In this document: positions 56,777 to 64,000 of the stretch, in pieces | Layout of the letters: every line of letters starts with the position of its first letter | How positions within the stretch are numbered: the first letter of the stretch is position 1 | Position numbers and translations under genes: made by a program | NCBI GenBank assembly: GCA_017399265.1 | Contig: JAFQDL010000015.1 | Location: 1-64,000 of the forward strand | Source of the DNA: Clostridia bacterium | Lineage (GTDB): Bacteria; Bacillota; Clostridia; Christensenellales; UBA1242 | Direction: 5' to 3' | DNA length: 64,000 bases | The notes under the pieces: generated by a model | The model's database searches: none | Told to the model about the DNA's origin: nothing | What the model saw: the letters and a program-made list of their open reading frames with translations, nothing else

Positions 56777-57715
56777 TTATACTCCCTCATCAAAAAATTT
56801 CTTTAACCTTTGCAATGCTTTTTCTATTGTACTGATTGACACTATTTCCACCTTAACAGACTTGCTATTTCTATAACTTTTCAAATACCAAAGAAAGTGT
56901 TTTCTCATATGTTTTAGTATCAAATAATCACTGTAATATCCTCTCAAAATCTCTATATGCTTTACAACCTGCTCATATGTAGAAAGGGCAAATTTTTCTC
57001 CTCGCACCTCACTAAAAATTTGAGGATTACCTAATGCGCCACGGCCTATCATTACTGCATCACAATGTGTTGTTTCTTTTATCTTATCATAACTTTCTTT
57101 ATCTACCACATCACCGCTAGCAATCACAGGAATAGACACACTTTCTTTTACTAATTTTACTAAATTCCAATCACTTACCCCACTATAAAATTGTTCTCTA
57201 GTTCTAGCATGTACACATATTGCAGCAGCACCTGCTTTTTCACACATTTTAGCAAATTCCACCGCATTAATACTTTCCTCATTCCACCCTGCTCTAAATT
57301 TCACAGTCACAGGCTGATTAGTATTGGCAACACAGGTCTCTATTATCTCTCTTGCCCTATCCATATCTCTCATAAGGTCACTACCTGCACCATTATTTAC
57401 TATTTTGGGTGTTGGACAGCCCATATTGATATCTATGATATCAAATGCTTGAACTTCTTTTATTTTTAACGCCTTGGCAAAACTCTCTTTTTCTGAACCA
57501 AATAATTGCAACACCTTTATCTTTTCGTTAGGTGCAACTTGCAAAAGGTCAAACGTCTTTTTATTGCCATAAGTAAGCGCTTTAGCACTCACCATTTCAC
57601 TCACAGCATAATCCGCTCCCGCGTCAATACAAATACTTCTAAACGCCAAGTCTGTCACACCCGCCATGGGTGCTAATATTAAATTGTTTTTTAGTTCAAA
57701 TTTCCCTATCTTCAT
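56777..57715 (-). CDS. dus: tRNA-dihydrouridine synthase
   Basis: 312 residues. FMN-binding LAPMAGVTDLAFR, catalytic Cys100 in INMGCPTPKI, VTVKFRAGW, HARTREQFYSG, and phosphate site IGRGALGNP. It reduces uridines in tRNA using FMN and NADPH. DusB-type by length and motifs; the exact target uridine is not certain. Single gene. Confidence 0.92.
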   Translation of the reverse strand: MKIGKFELKNNLILAPMAGVTDLAFRSICIDAGADYAVSEMVSAKALTYGNKKTFDLLQVAPNEKIKVLQLFGSEKESFAKALKIKEVQAFDIIDINMGCPTPKIVNNGAGSDLMRDMDRAREIIETCVANTNQPVTVKFRAGWNEESINAVEFAKMCEKAGAAAICVHARTREQFYSGVSDWNLVKLVKESVSIPVIASGDVVDKESYDKIKETTHCDAVMIGRGALGNPQIFSEVRGEKFALSTYEQVVKHIEILRGYYSDYLILKHMRKHFLWYLKSYRNSKSVKVEIVSISTIEKALQRLKKFFDEGV

Positions 57716-57950
57716 AAATATTCCTATCTAACATTTTACTATCAATTTATTTTAGCAAATATATGACATTTAACCAAATGAATTGATTTTTTTAATAAAA
57801 ATAAACTCTCAAATCAAACTATTTGTTATATATTTTCTATATTTGGCAATGATATTTGTATAAAATTTTTCAATTTCTCTAGATTTTACAACAAAAAAGC
57901 GTATAAAATCGCTAAATTTAAATGAATTTATAAAATTAGTAAAATTTGTT

Positions 57951-57979
57951 TTGTTATCAGATTTTTAATATGGTATAAT
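57951..57979 (+). promoter_or_regulatory. HU gene promoter
   Basis: TTGTTA (57951-57956), 17-base spacer, TATAAT (57974-57979), 28 bases before the ATG. The rest of the gap from 57716 is AT-rich DNA without other visible features. Confidence 0.8.
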
Positions 57980-58007
57980 GAAGTAACGCTAAATAAGGAG
58001 AAAAAGT

Positions 58008-58280
58008 ATGAATAAAAATGATTTAGTAAAAGTTATCGCTGAAAAAACTGAATTAACTCAAAAAGAAGTTGCTTTCGTTATGGAAGAATTCATCAGCGTT
58101 ACAACTAAAGCTCTTAAAGCTGGCGAAGAAGTTGCTATTGCTGGACTTGGTAAATTCGTTGCTAAAACTAGAAAACCTAGAACTAGCATCAACCCAAGAA
58201 CTAAAGAAAGAATTAGTGTTCCTGCTGCAAAAGCTGCAACTTTCAAATCTGCTAAAGCATTGAAAGACGCATTGAATTAA
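58008..58280 (+). CDS. hup: DNA-binding protein HU
   Basis: 90 residues, ATG after AAGGAG. MNKNDLVKVIAEKTELTQKE at the N-terminus, dimer core GEEVAIAGLGKFVAK, the DNA-bending arm with INPRTKERISVPAAK, and ATFKSAKALKDALN. The Pro at the arm tip is replaced by the RTKER turn; otherwise standard. Codon use is richer in GCT/CTT than its neighbours, typical of high expression. Strong promoter and terminator on both sides. Confidence 0.95.
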   Translation: MNKNDLVKVIAEKTELTQKEVAFVMEEFISVTTKALKAGEEVAIAGLGKFVAKTRKPRTSINPRTKERISVPAAKAATFKSAKALKDALN

Positions 58281-58288
58281 TAAATCAA

Positions 58289-58318
58289 GAAAAAGAGAGA
58301 AATTAATCTCTCTTTTTT
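58289..58318. terminator. Bidirectional terminator
   Basis: AAAAAGAGAGA (58290-58300) pairs with TCTCTCTTTTT (58307-58317). Confidence 0.85.
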
Positions 58319-58323
58319 CACGC

Positions 58324-60102
58324 TTACACTTTCATTTTTTCATAAAAATCTTTTACCCGCCTTGGCAAAAACTTTATAAGGAATTTAGGAATAGGTAAAT
58401 ACTCCCATTCTTTTATAGTAAACACACGCATTGTAAAAATTAATATAATATACAGCAAAATTATTACACTTCCAACAATCACTATTTCTGCAATCGTAGG
58501 CAGCATACCATATAGCAGCTTCTTTATCCCATATCCAATGAGTGAAGAGAATACAGCGCAGAATATTGGAGTGTACAGAAAAGACCTAATGTTTGTTTTT
58601 AACGGGATAGTCTTTTGTATTTCTCTGATACACCCAAAACAAGAAATAGAAAGAAATATAATATTAGCAATAGTTAAACCAAACACATTAATTGACGGAA
58701 TTGAAACAAGTACAAAAGTTAAAAATATTCTAAAAACAAGCGCCACCGCCTGACTATAAAAAGGTACTTGGGGCTTATCAAAAGCATTCAGGATTGCTGT
58801 AAAAGTGTATAAGAAAGCATTATATATAATACTTATAGAAGACAGTGCCAAAAGCTTGTACGAGAATGTATACTCATCAATTACTTTTGTACTAAGTCCT
58901 CCAGAATAAAGTATTTCTATTATCTCTGGTGAGAATATAATATACAAAATAAACATAGCAAGGGATATTATCCATGTAAATTTTATAAAAAAATTAGTCT
59001 TTCTAAGCACAACCTCTCTAGAATTTAACTCAATAGAACTACTTAGATTAGGGACAATAGACATAGATATAGCCGAAATAATAATAGTAGGCAAACTAAT
59101 TAAGCTAGCAACTATTCCATTTGATACACCGTATAGGCTGGTTGCTACATTAGTACTCATTCCACTACCTACTAGAATATTAACTACTAAGAACGAGTCA
59201 ATAAAGATAGACAATGGCATTATCAGATTGCTTAATGTGCTTGGAATGGAATACCTTACCACCCTCTTTACAATCTCGCTATCTTTACAACAATCCAAGT
59301 TGTTAAAATAATACACTATTGGCTTATTTTTCTTTTTCCAACCTTTATGACAATTGCTGCATTTAGTTGCATAAAGGTATACTTTTTTACTATTTACTAC
59401 TTTTGATTTTAGTAAAGATATCTCATCTTCTCTAAACTTTTTCCTTTTCTCAAAGAATTTATAGAATTGTTTCTTTCTATATATTATATACCTAATTATC
59501 ATATACAACATCGCAAACAATTCAGACAACGTCACTCCTATTATTGCCCCAAGAACAGCATATGTGACTCCCATATCTAACATTTGGTAAGCAAAAAGCA
59601 ATCCAAATACAAGTTTTCCTATTTGCTCTAGTATAAGTGATACACTAGACGGAACCATATTTTCCACACCCTGAAAATACCCCTTAATCACAGATATAAC
59701 TGATGCAAAAATAATAGATGGGGCTATTGCAATATAGCTAATCATCGCATTGGCATTACCTTGCAAAAAACTAAATAATTTTGATGCTAGAATTGTAAAA
59801 ATAGTAAGTATTATAGAAATAACTATAGAGATAATAAGAGCATACTTGATTATCTTTTTTTCTTTCTTGCGATTAAACTTTCCCCGCTCTTCTGCAACTA
59901 ATTTTGATACCGCTACACTCACTCCCCCGCTAGCAACTATTAAGCAAAGCGAATACATTGGGAACACCAAATAATATATACCCATACCATTTGCACCTAA
60001 GATATGTGTTAAAGGAATTTTGTACGCAGCGCCTATTACTTTTGCTAAAAAACCACCTACCGCAAGTATGAAAGCACCTATTAGAAAACTTCTTTTCTTC
60101 AT
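58324..60102 (-). CDS. SpoVB/MurJ-type lipid flippase with cysteine insertion
   Basis: 592 residues with about 14 membrane segments of the MOP (polysaccharide flippase) superfamily. GGFLAKVIGAAYKIPLTHILG and VFPMYSLCLIVASGGVSVAVSKLV are typical of the SpoVB/YtgP group, which moves lipid-linked cell-wall precursors. Between segments 6 and 7 there is an extra soluble stretch of about 60 residues with CSNC (Cys248, Cys251) and a Cys-Cys pair (271-272), like a small metal site; most family members lack it. It is 6 bases from the SpoVT-like gene and probably shares its operon. Confidence 0.85.
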   Translation of the reverse strand: MKKRSFLIGAFILAVGGFLAKVIGAAYKIPLTHILGANGMGIYYLVFPMYSLCLIVASGGVSVAVSKLVAEERGKFNRKKEKKIIKYALIISIVISIILTIFTILASKLFSFLQGNANAMISYIAIAPSIIFASVISVIKGYFQGVENMVPSSVSLILEQIGKLVFGLLFAYQMLDMGVTYAVLGAIIGVTLSELFAMLYMIIRYIIYRKKQFYKFFEKRKKFREDEISLLKSKVVNSKKVYLYATKCSNCHKGWKKKNKPIVYYFNNLDCCKDSEIVKRVVRYSIPSTLSNLIMPLSIFIDSFLVVNILVGSGMSTNVATSLYGVSNGIVASLISLPTIIISAISMSIVPNLSSSIELNSREVVLRKTNFFIKFTWIISLAMFILYIIFSPEIIEILYSGGLSTKVIDEYTFSYKLLALSSISIIYNAFLYTFTAILNAFDKPQVPFYSQAVALVFRIFLTFVLVSIPSINVFGLTIANIIFLSISCFGCIREIQKTIPLKTNIRSFLYTPIFCAVFSSLIGYGIKKLLYGMLPTIAEIVIVGSVIILLYIILIFTMRVFTIKEWEYLPIPKFLIKFLPRRVKDFYEKMKV

Positions 60103-60108
60103 AACGAA

Positions 60109-60639
60109 TTATCCTTCGAGTAGAGAGTAGACTTTTGAGATAAATTCTAGAAATTTAATACTCTGCATTTCTTCACAATCTCTATCACTTAAGGACACTA
60201 TTGCCCCAATTGGACTCTCTGATACAATAGGTACAATAATGATAGACTTGTATGGCAAATTCACATCAATAAGCACTGGCACGAGATTGGTCTTATCCTT
60301 CTCGCAGGCATAATACGTAAAATTTTCCATTATTACATTATGTATAGTTGCAGTTATCTTTCCCGAAGTCACATTTGGACTAGAAAATACAACTTTTTCT
60401 TTATCAGTAAATAGTACTAGGCTGCACATATATTTAGATATCGCAAGACCAAAAACTTTAGCAAACTTTTCTAACTTATCTGCCTCATCAAACTTTTTTA
60501 GTACAACCTGCCCTGTCTCATTAATATCTATCTCTAGAGGACTACCCTCGTCTAACTTTAAATATTTCCTTATCTCTTTAGGTATTACAATACGCCCAAC
60601 ATCATCTAATTTTCTTATCATTCCGGTATGTTTATTCAT
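60109..60639 (-). CDS. spoVT: SpoVT/AbrB-type transcription regulator
   Basis: 176 residues from the ATG at 60639, seven bases after AGGAG. The AbrB swapped-hairpin fold at the N-terminus reads TGMIRKLDDVGRIVIPKEIRKYLKL; a GAF-like sensor domain follows (about 55-176), ending GAIVSLSDRDCEEMQ. Length and plan match SpoVT, a forespore regulator in Bacillus and Clostridium. With the SpoVB-like gene next to it this supports a spore-forming ancestry. Confidence 0.85.
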   Translation of the reverse strand: MNKHTGMIRKLDDVGRIVIPKEIRKYLKLDEGSPLEIDINETGQVVLKKFDEADKLEKFAKVFGLAISKYMCSLVLFTDKEKVVFSSPNVTSGKITATIHNVIMENFTYYACEKDKTNLVPVLIDVNLPYKSIIIVPIVSESPIGAIVSLSDRDCEEMQSIKFLEFISKVYSLLEG

Positions 60640-60760
60640 CAAATTTCTCCTATCAAAGTATTATCAGAAATAGTATTTGGAAAAAATTGTAAACTATACT
60701 CTTATTAACCAGATTGTTACTCTATTTTAAAAATATCTTTTATCTTAATATTCATCGCAA

Positions 60761-60938
60761 ATGCAACTTTGCAAATTATTGACATTCTTACATTCATTAA
60801 GTAAAGAATTAAAAATTGCAGATAGTACAATTTCTCGCTGGGAAAAGAATTTAAGAGTTGCAACAATAGACAATCTATATATCGTTGCAAAATATTTTTG
60901 GTGTATCTGTTGACTGGCTTATTGGATTGGAAGATTAA
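60761..60938 (+). pseudogene. Frameshifted XRE-family HTH gene
   Basis: From the ATG at 60761 the frame reads ..LKIADSTISRWEKNLRVAT then IDNLYIVAKYF; at the T-run 60894-60898 the frame must drop one base to continue as GVSVDWLIGLED followed by TAA (60936-60938). Together these make a typical small Cro/CI regulator with a one-base insertion. The N-terminus also looks worn. Remaining DNA from 60640 to 61024 holds nothing else except a terminator. Confidence 0.75.
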
Positions 60939-60979
60939 AAAAGTCTAATTTTGTAAGAAAAAATCTATACACAATACAA

Positions 60980-61018
60980 AAAAAACTACGACTAAATTAA
61001 CCTTAGTCGTAGTTTATT
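60980..61018. terminator. Bidirectional terminator
   Basis: AAACTACGACTAA (60983-60995) pairs with TTAGTCGTAGTTT (61003-61015), with A-run and T-run flanks. Confidence 0.9.
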
Positions 61019-61024
61019 TTTCTA

Positions 61025-61261
61025 TTATTCGTCTTTGTGATCGATTTTGTCAATTTCTTTAGCGATTCTTATTGAATCTTCTTGATTTAAAAAATTATAA
61101 GCAAGGTTATTTCCTTTTTGTTCTTCCATTCCAATATGGAACGTTGCTTCTTGCAAATCCATAAACACTATATATTCGATTCCGTTTATAGTTTTAATAT
61201 CATCAACTAAATAATTTTTTCCATTTGCTAGTCTTACAACTGAGCCTTTCTTTACTACCAT
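61025..61261 (-). CDS. Small beta-rich protein, unknown function
   Basis: 78 residues, ATG at 61261 with a GGAGGG-like site upstream. VVKKGSVVRLANGKNYLVDD and GIEYIVFMDLQ suggest an SH3-like beta barrel of about 50 residues followed by a helix. It is 15 bases downstream of the 61276 gene and likely in the same operon. Unknown function. Confidence 0.6.
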   Translation of the reverse strand: MVVKKGSVVRLANGKNYLVDDIKTINGIEYIVFMDLQEATFHIGMEEQKGNNLAYNFLNQEDSIRIAKEIDKIDHKDE

Positions 61262-61275
61262 ATATAATCACCCTC

Positions 61276-62229
61276 CTATTCACCCATTTCTTCTTTTTCT
61301 GCTCGTATATATTTACCCGCAATATCATCGGATGAGTCTCTAATCAGTTTATTTGTCTTAGCATACGATTCATTTAACTTATTACTAACGAGAGTCATTA
61401 ATCCGCCAACACTGGCACCTGAAAGCCCTCCAATCACTCCAGCTCCCCCTATAATTCCAGAAGTATCTAAATCAGCCCCAGCCAACATGGCACCAAACGA
61501 ACCTAAGAATACCAATCCTGAACCAAAGCCAGCTAAGAAAGAACTTGCACCTATTGTATCCACAACATCTAAAGTATTGCTTAACTTTCTTTCATTTTTA
61601 CTTGCAGCTTGTAAAGCTGCAAACTCTGGAGAGTTCTTAATTTCTTCTACTAATGTGTTAATATCCGGAACTATACCTTCACATTGTAGATCGTCAAGTC
61701 CATACTCAGATTCTAGACGTAATCTATTATATGCTCTTCCTTGCAATTCTAATGCTGTAACTAGGCTATGAGCTCTCTCTTTTACTCTATATGACATAAC
61801 AACATTTTCTCTGTCTTCAACTATATACGCTGCCATTTCCTCATCAGACTTGCCTAATGACTCTTCTATATGACCAAGACGTTCCTTTGCCTCAGCTCTT
61901 TCTTCTTCAGGAAGTGCTTCATTATTCATATCCGCTATAGCTTCCGCTTTCCAAGTAGTAAGTTCTTCTTTTCTTTGCCTTACAGCTTCTGACAGCATAT
62001 CTTCAGCAGACAATCCCTCTGTCTTTTCGATTTCTTTATCCAATCCTACTTTTTCTTTCAAATAATAAGCATCTCTACTTATTGCTTTTTTACTTTTACT
62101 ATCCTCAATTTTTTTGTGTTCATAAACACCTACTTGAGCCTTGTGCTCCATATAATTGATACTAGCTCTATGCGTGAGAATTTCTACTTGAGCAGATTTA
62201 TATCTCTCCGCTAAACTTCTTTCTGCCAT
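61276..62229 (-). CDS. Coiled-coil protein with Gly/Ala-rich hydrophobic region, unknown function
   Basis: 317 residues, ATG after AGGAGAA. Residues 1-220 are highly charged helices, probably coiled coil. From about 222 to 285 comes a Gly/Ala/Ser-rich hydrophobic stretch (SSFLAGFGSGLVFLGSFGAM, then GGAGVIGGLSGASVGGLM) that could span a membrane twice, as in glycine-zipper proteins. A charged tail ends it. No signal peptide. Not recognised. Membrane-inserting effectors and structural proteins can look like this, but nothing in the context decides. Confidence 0.6.
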   Translation of the reverse strand: MAERSLAERYKSAQVEILTHRASINYMEHKAQVGVYEHKKIEDSKSKKAISRDAYYLKEKVGLDKEIEKTEGLSAEDMLSEAVRQRKEELTTWKAEAIADMNNEALPEEERAEAKERLGHIEESLGKSDEEMAAYIVEDRENVVMSYRVKERAHSLVTALELQGRAYNRLRLESEYGLDDLQCEGIVPDINTLVEEIKNSPEFAALQAASKNERKLSNTLDVVDTIGASSFLAGFGSGLVFLGSFGAMLAGADLDTSGIIGGAGVIGGLSGASVGGLMTLVSNKLNESYAKTNKLIRDSSDDIAGKYIRAEKEEMGE

Positions 62230-62404
62230 TTTTTTATTTTCTCCTATATAATTATATTTATCTAGAATTTTACTAAAATTCTATAATATTGGTATCAGTT
62301 TATAGTTTTTGCAATATTTTGTCAAATTATTTTATTGTTTTACGTATCAAATCTTACAAAAACATATTATTTTTTCTAAAAACAGCGGATTTTACCTAAA
62401 AAAA

Positions 62405-62649
62405 CAAAAAAAATCAGGGTTTGCAATTTCCCTGATCCCCTTATATTCTATAGAATATAACGCAGGTTTATACCTATCAGTTCTAGATATTGATAAGCCC
62501 CCTGCAGCGACTTTCGTTTGCAATTCGAATGTCACTTTGACCTGGCTTTGCAATAGCCAAGCGGTATACACCTAAAAAATAATCGTAGTTTTTGTTATTT
62601 AGCTGGGTGTTGCGCCCCCTCTACTCTAATGCATGTCTTTTAGCTAGAC
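62405..62649 (-). ncRNA. Structured non-coding RNA of about 245 nt, family not assigned
   Basis: On the minus strand a near-consensus promoter starts a transcript near 62649 and a terminator ends it near 62405. Between them there is no credible gene. Stems seen in transcript order: ATGTCT..AGACAT at the 5' end; ACACC..GGTGT with an inner CTAAATAA/TTATTTTTTAG arm; GGCT..AGCC; GTGACATTCG..CGAAAGTCGC; GCAGG..CCTGC enclosing CTTATCA/TGATAGG; and the perfect palindrome at 62441-62460. GC-rich unpaired blocks (GGGGGCGCAA, AGGGGGC) stand out in AT-rich DNA. tmRNA, RNase P and SRP RNA hallmarks are missing. The raiA-type RNA and 6S RNA are candidates from memory only. The rest of the 520-base gap (62230-62404) is AT-rich and featureless. 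Confidence 0.65.
62413..62436 (-). terminator. Terminator of the non-coding RNA
   Basis: ATCAGGG (62413-62419) pairs with CCCTGAT (62430-62436); on the minus strand eight T follow (62412-62405). Confidence 0.9.
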
Positions 62650-62655
62650 ATGAAT

Positions 62656-62685
62656 ATTATATGACAAACAAAAGCATTTTGTCAA
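62656..62685 (-). promoter_or_regulatory. Strong promoter of the non-coding RNA
   Basis: Minus strand TTGACA (62685-62680), 18-base spacer, TATAAT (62661-62656): both boxes match consensus. Confidence 0.85.
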
Positions 62686-62696
62686 TAGTATAAAGC

Positions 62697-62735
62697 AAAA
62701 AAAATGCAAAGTTTGTAAAAACCTTGCATTTTGTA
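62697..62735 (-). terminator. Terminator of the rplM-rpsI operon
   Basis: AATGCAAAG (62702-62710) pairs with CTTGCATT (62726-62733), with a minus-strand T-run at 62703-62697. Confidence 0.8.
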
Positions 62736-62749
62736 AACCCAAAAGATAA

Positions 62750-63172
62750 TTATCTCTTTCTGAATTGTGGAGCTTTACGAGCTTTCTTAAGACCGTATTT
62801 CTTTCTTTCTTTAGCTCTAGCATCACGAGTAAGCAAGCCAGCTTTCTTAACTTCTGCCTTTAGAGTTTCGTCTGCTCTAACAAGTGCTCTAGCGATACCG
62901 TGTCTGATAGCACCAGCTTGTCCAGTAAGACCACCACCATGAACATTAACTTCTACATCGTACTTTTCAGTCATTTCAGTAAGTGCTAATGCTTGAACAG
63001 CGATTTGTCTTAGAGTACCAAGACCAAAATATTCTTCTAGTGCAACACCATTAATATTAATTACACCTTTACCATTAGGGAATAATCTAACTCTAGCGAT
63101 AGATTGTTTTCTTCTACCAGTAGCATTGATACTAGTTCTTTCAACTTTTTTAGTAGTTTTCTTTTCTGCCAT
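62750..63172 (-). CDS. rpsI: 30S ribosomal protein S9
   Basis: 140 residues. [19 protein letters not shown] at the N-terminus, [19 protein letters not shown], and the C-terminal tail [13 protein letters not shown] whose Lys-Arg end contacts P-site tRNA. About ten residues longer than usual at the N-terminus ([14 protein letters not shown]). Its ATG shares one base with the rplM stop region, the standard L13-S9 pair. Confidence 0.97.
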   Translation of the reverse strand: MAEKKTTKKVERTSINATGRRKQSIARVRLFPNGKGVININGVALEEYFGLGTLRQIAVQALALTEMTEKYDVEVNVHGGGLTGQAGAIRHGIARALVRADETLKAEVKKAGLLTRDARAKERKKYGLKKARKAPQFRKR

Positions 63173-63615
63173 TATTTAACTCCCCCTTTGATATTATAGT
63201 TAACTGGTTGTTGTGCTTCGTGAGGATGCTCTGCTCCTTTGTAAACTTTCAATTTCTTGAACATTTCACGACCTAAAGAATTCTTTGGAAGCATACCTTT
63301 AACAGCTTTTTCCATAACAAAATCTGAACGATTAGCCATCAAAGTCTTGTATTGAACTTCTTTTAGTCCACCTGGGAAACCAGAGTGTCTGTAATAATAT
63401 TTTTTGTTTTCTTTGTCACCAGTAAGGATAACCTTATCTGTATTAATAACGATTACATAATCGCCTGTATCTACATGTGGAGTATATGTAGGTTTGTGTT
63501 TTCCACGAAGAAGATGTGCTACATGAGTTGCAACTCTACCTAATGGCATATTAGCAGCATCAACAACCAACCACTTTCTTTCCACAGTATTCTTATTTGC
63601 CATAACTGTCTTCAT
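63172..63615 (-). CDS. rplM: 50S ribosomal protein L13
   Basis: 147 residues from the ATG at 63615, which has AGGAG 11 bases upstream; an internal ATG at 63603 has no such site. [24 protein letters not shown] in shortened form, [12 protein letters not shown] and [15 protein letters not shown] mark the family. First gene of the rplM-rpsI operon. Confidence 0.97.
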   Translation of the reverse strand: MKTVMANKNTVERKWLVVDAANMPLGRVATHVAHLLRGKHKPTYTPHVDTGDYVIVINTDKVILTGDKENKKYYYRHSGFPGGLKEVQYKTLMANRSDFVMEKAVKGMLPKNSLGREMFKKLKVYKGAEHPHEAQQPVNYNIKGGVK

Positions 63616-63743
63616 AAAGAATTTTTCTCCTATTTTTATACTAATTTTATCTTAAATAATAATGTCTCTTATTGTTATTTCAACCGCTATAATTTGTAGG
63701 GGCTAACTTACAAAAAATAACCTTGAAATTTCAAAGCGATATA
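63616..63743 (-). promoter_or_regulatory. 5' leader of rplM-rpsI, possible autoregulatory structure
   Basis: On the minus strand the leader contains TTGAAATTTCAA (palindrome), GGTTATTT pairing with AAATAAC, and TTTGTA pairing with TACAAA around a GCCCC loop. Many Bacillota have an L13-binding leader here; the match to that family is not verified. Confidence 0.5.
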
Positions 63744-63772
63744 ATTTTACTCTAAAAGTTTCACTTTGTCAA
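63744..63772 (-). promoter_or_regulatory. Promoter of rplM-rpsI
   Basis: Minus strand TTGACA (63772-63767), 17-base spacer, TAAAAT (63749-63744). Confidence 0.8.
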
Positions 63773-63824
63773 GGATTTTTTGAAAATATATTTATATATT
63801 TAGTCTAATTTTTTACACAACTAC

Positions 63825-64000
63825 TCAATCTATTGCTACTTTTTCAAATTCATCTATCGCCCTATCTTCATGCGAATGTGCTACAGTTAATGACATAACA
63901 GATTTAGCACCTGCTGAAATAAGCACCTTTACACATTCATCAATTGTCACACCTGTAGTGTATACGTCGTCTACTACCAACACTCTTTTTCCTTTCACAA
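63825..64000 (-). CDS. comF: ComF-like phosphoribosyltransferase, C-terminal part (5' end outside window)
   Basis: The frame is open from the window edge to the TGA at 63825-63827, 58 visible residues. VLVVDDVYTTGVTIDECVK is the PRPP-binding loop of type I phosphoribosyltransferases, and the ending ISAGAKSVMSLTVAHS fits ComF proteins, which take part in DNA uptake or related processes. The N-terminal zinc-finger part lies beyond the window. Confidence 0.75.
   Translation of the reverse strand, partial: VKGKRVLVVDDVYTTGVTIDECVKVLISAGAKSVMSLTVAHSHEDRAIDEFEKVAID

Noticed and set aside
62405..62649. tmRNA as identity of the structured RNA
   Set aside because: The TTCGAA and GGGGGC blocks resemble tmRNA parts, but there is no 3' CCA acceptor, no tRNA-like pairing of ends, and no tag frame ending in ALAA.

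Overview
The window is low-GC bacterial DNA read with the standard code (TGA acts as a stop and tryptophan is TGG). RpoB and RpoC, S9 and L13, SpoVT-like and SpoVB-like proteins, a collagen-like protein, a 2,4-diaminopentanoate dehydrogenase-like enzyme and strong AGGAG ribosome binding sites point to an anaerobic, probably Clostridia-type Bacillota. The genus cannot be told from sequence alone.

Region 1 (1 to about 9.4 kb) is a mobile element unlike the chromosome to its right. It encodes, all on the + strand, the end of an SGNH hydrolase, a membrane-anchored protein, a 740-residue secreted protein with a C-terminal membrane anchor, two small basic proteins, a 32-residue membrane peptide overlapping a Zot/pI-type membrane ATPase, an HUH rolling-circle replication protein and an IS30-family transposase. 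Two hairpin-rich gaps flank the replication gene. Together this reads as an integrated filamentous phage (inovirus), closest in architecture to the IS30-carrying plectroviruses of Spiroplasma. It is the most interesting object in the window. Its left end lies outside the window and no major coat protein is recognised.

Region 2 (9.4 to 18.3 kb) holds a minus-strand operon of four small hydrophilic proteins of unknown function, a methionine gamma-lyase-family PLP enzyme, small membrane and zinc-ribbon proteins, a short pyrophosphatase-like protein, a membrane-tethered possible beta-propeller, two orphan hydrophilic proteins with their own terminators, and an ABC-2 exporter pair.

Region 3 (18.3 to 40.5 kb) starts with a giant lipoprotein of about 1990 residues with Ig-like domains and helical repeats. 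It continues with a diaminopentanoate dehydrogenase-like enzyme and a divergent glycerol cluster: two flavoproteins and a DUF1667 protein on one side, glycerol kinase and a monoacylglycerol-lipase-like hydrolase on the other. Then come a double-HTH repressor with a palindromic operator candidate and two micro-proteins, a collagen-like surface protein with a family 2 glycosyltransferase, two further flavoproteins, a U32 protein and a small lipoprotein.

Region 4 (40.5 to 64 kb) is mostly core: rpoB-rpoC with a long leader and no rplJ/rplL upstream, two single-chain MacB-like ABC exporters, pgk-tpiA with a small membrane protein, dus, HU, a SpoVB-type flippase with a cysteine insertion, a SpoVT-like regulator, a frameshifted HTH gene, two unknown proteins, a structured non-coding RNA of about 245 nt with its own promoter and terminator, rplM-rpsI with a leader, and the end of a comF-like gene. 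RpoB carries Gln where most bacteria have the rifampicin-contact His526.
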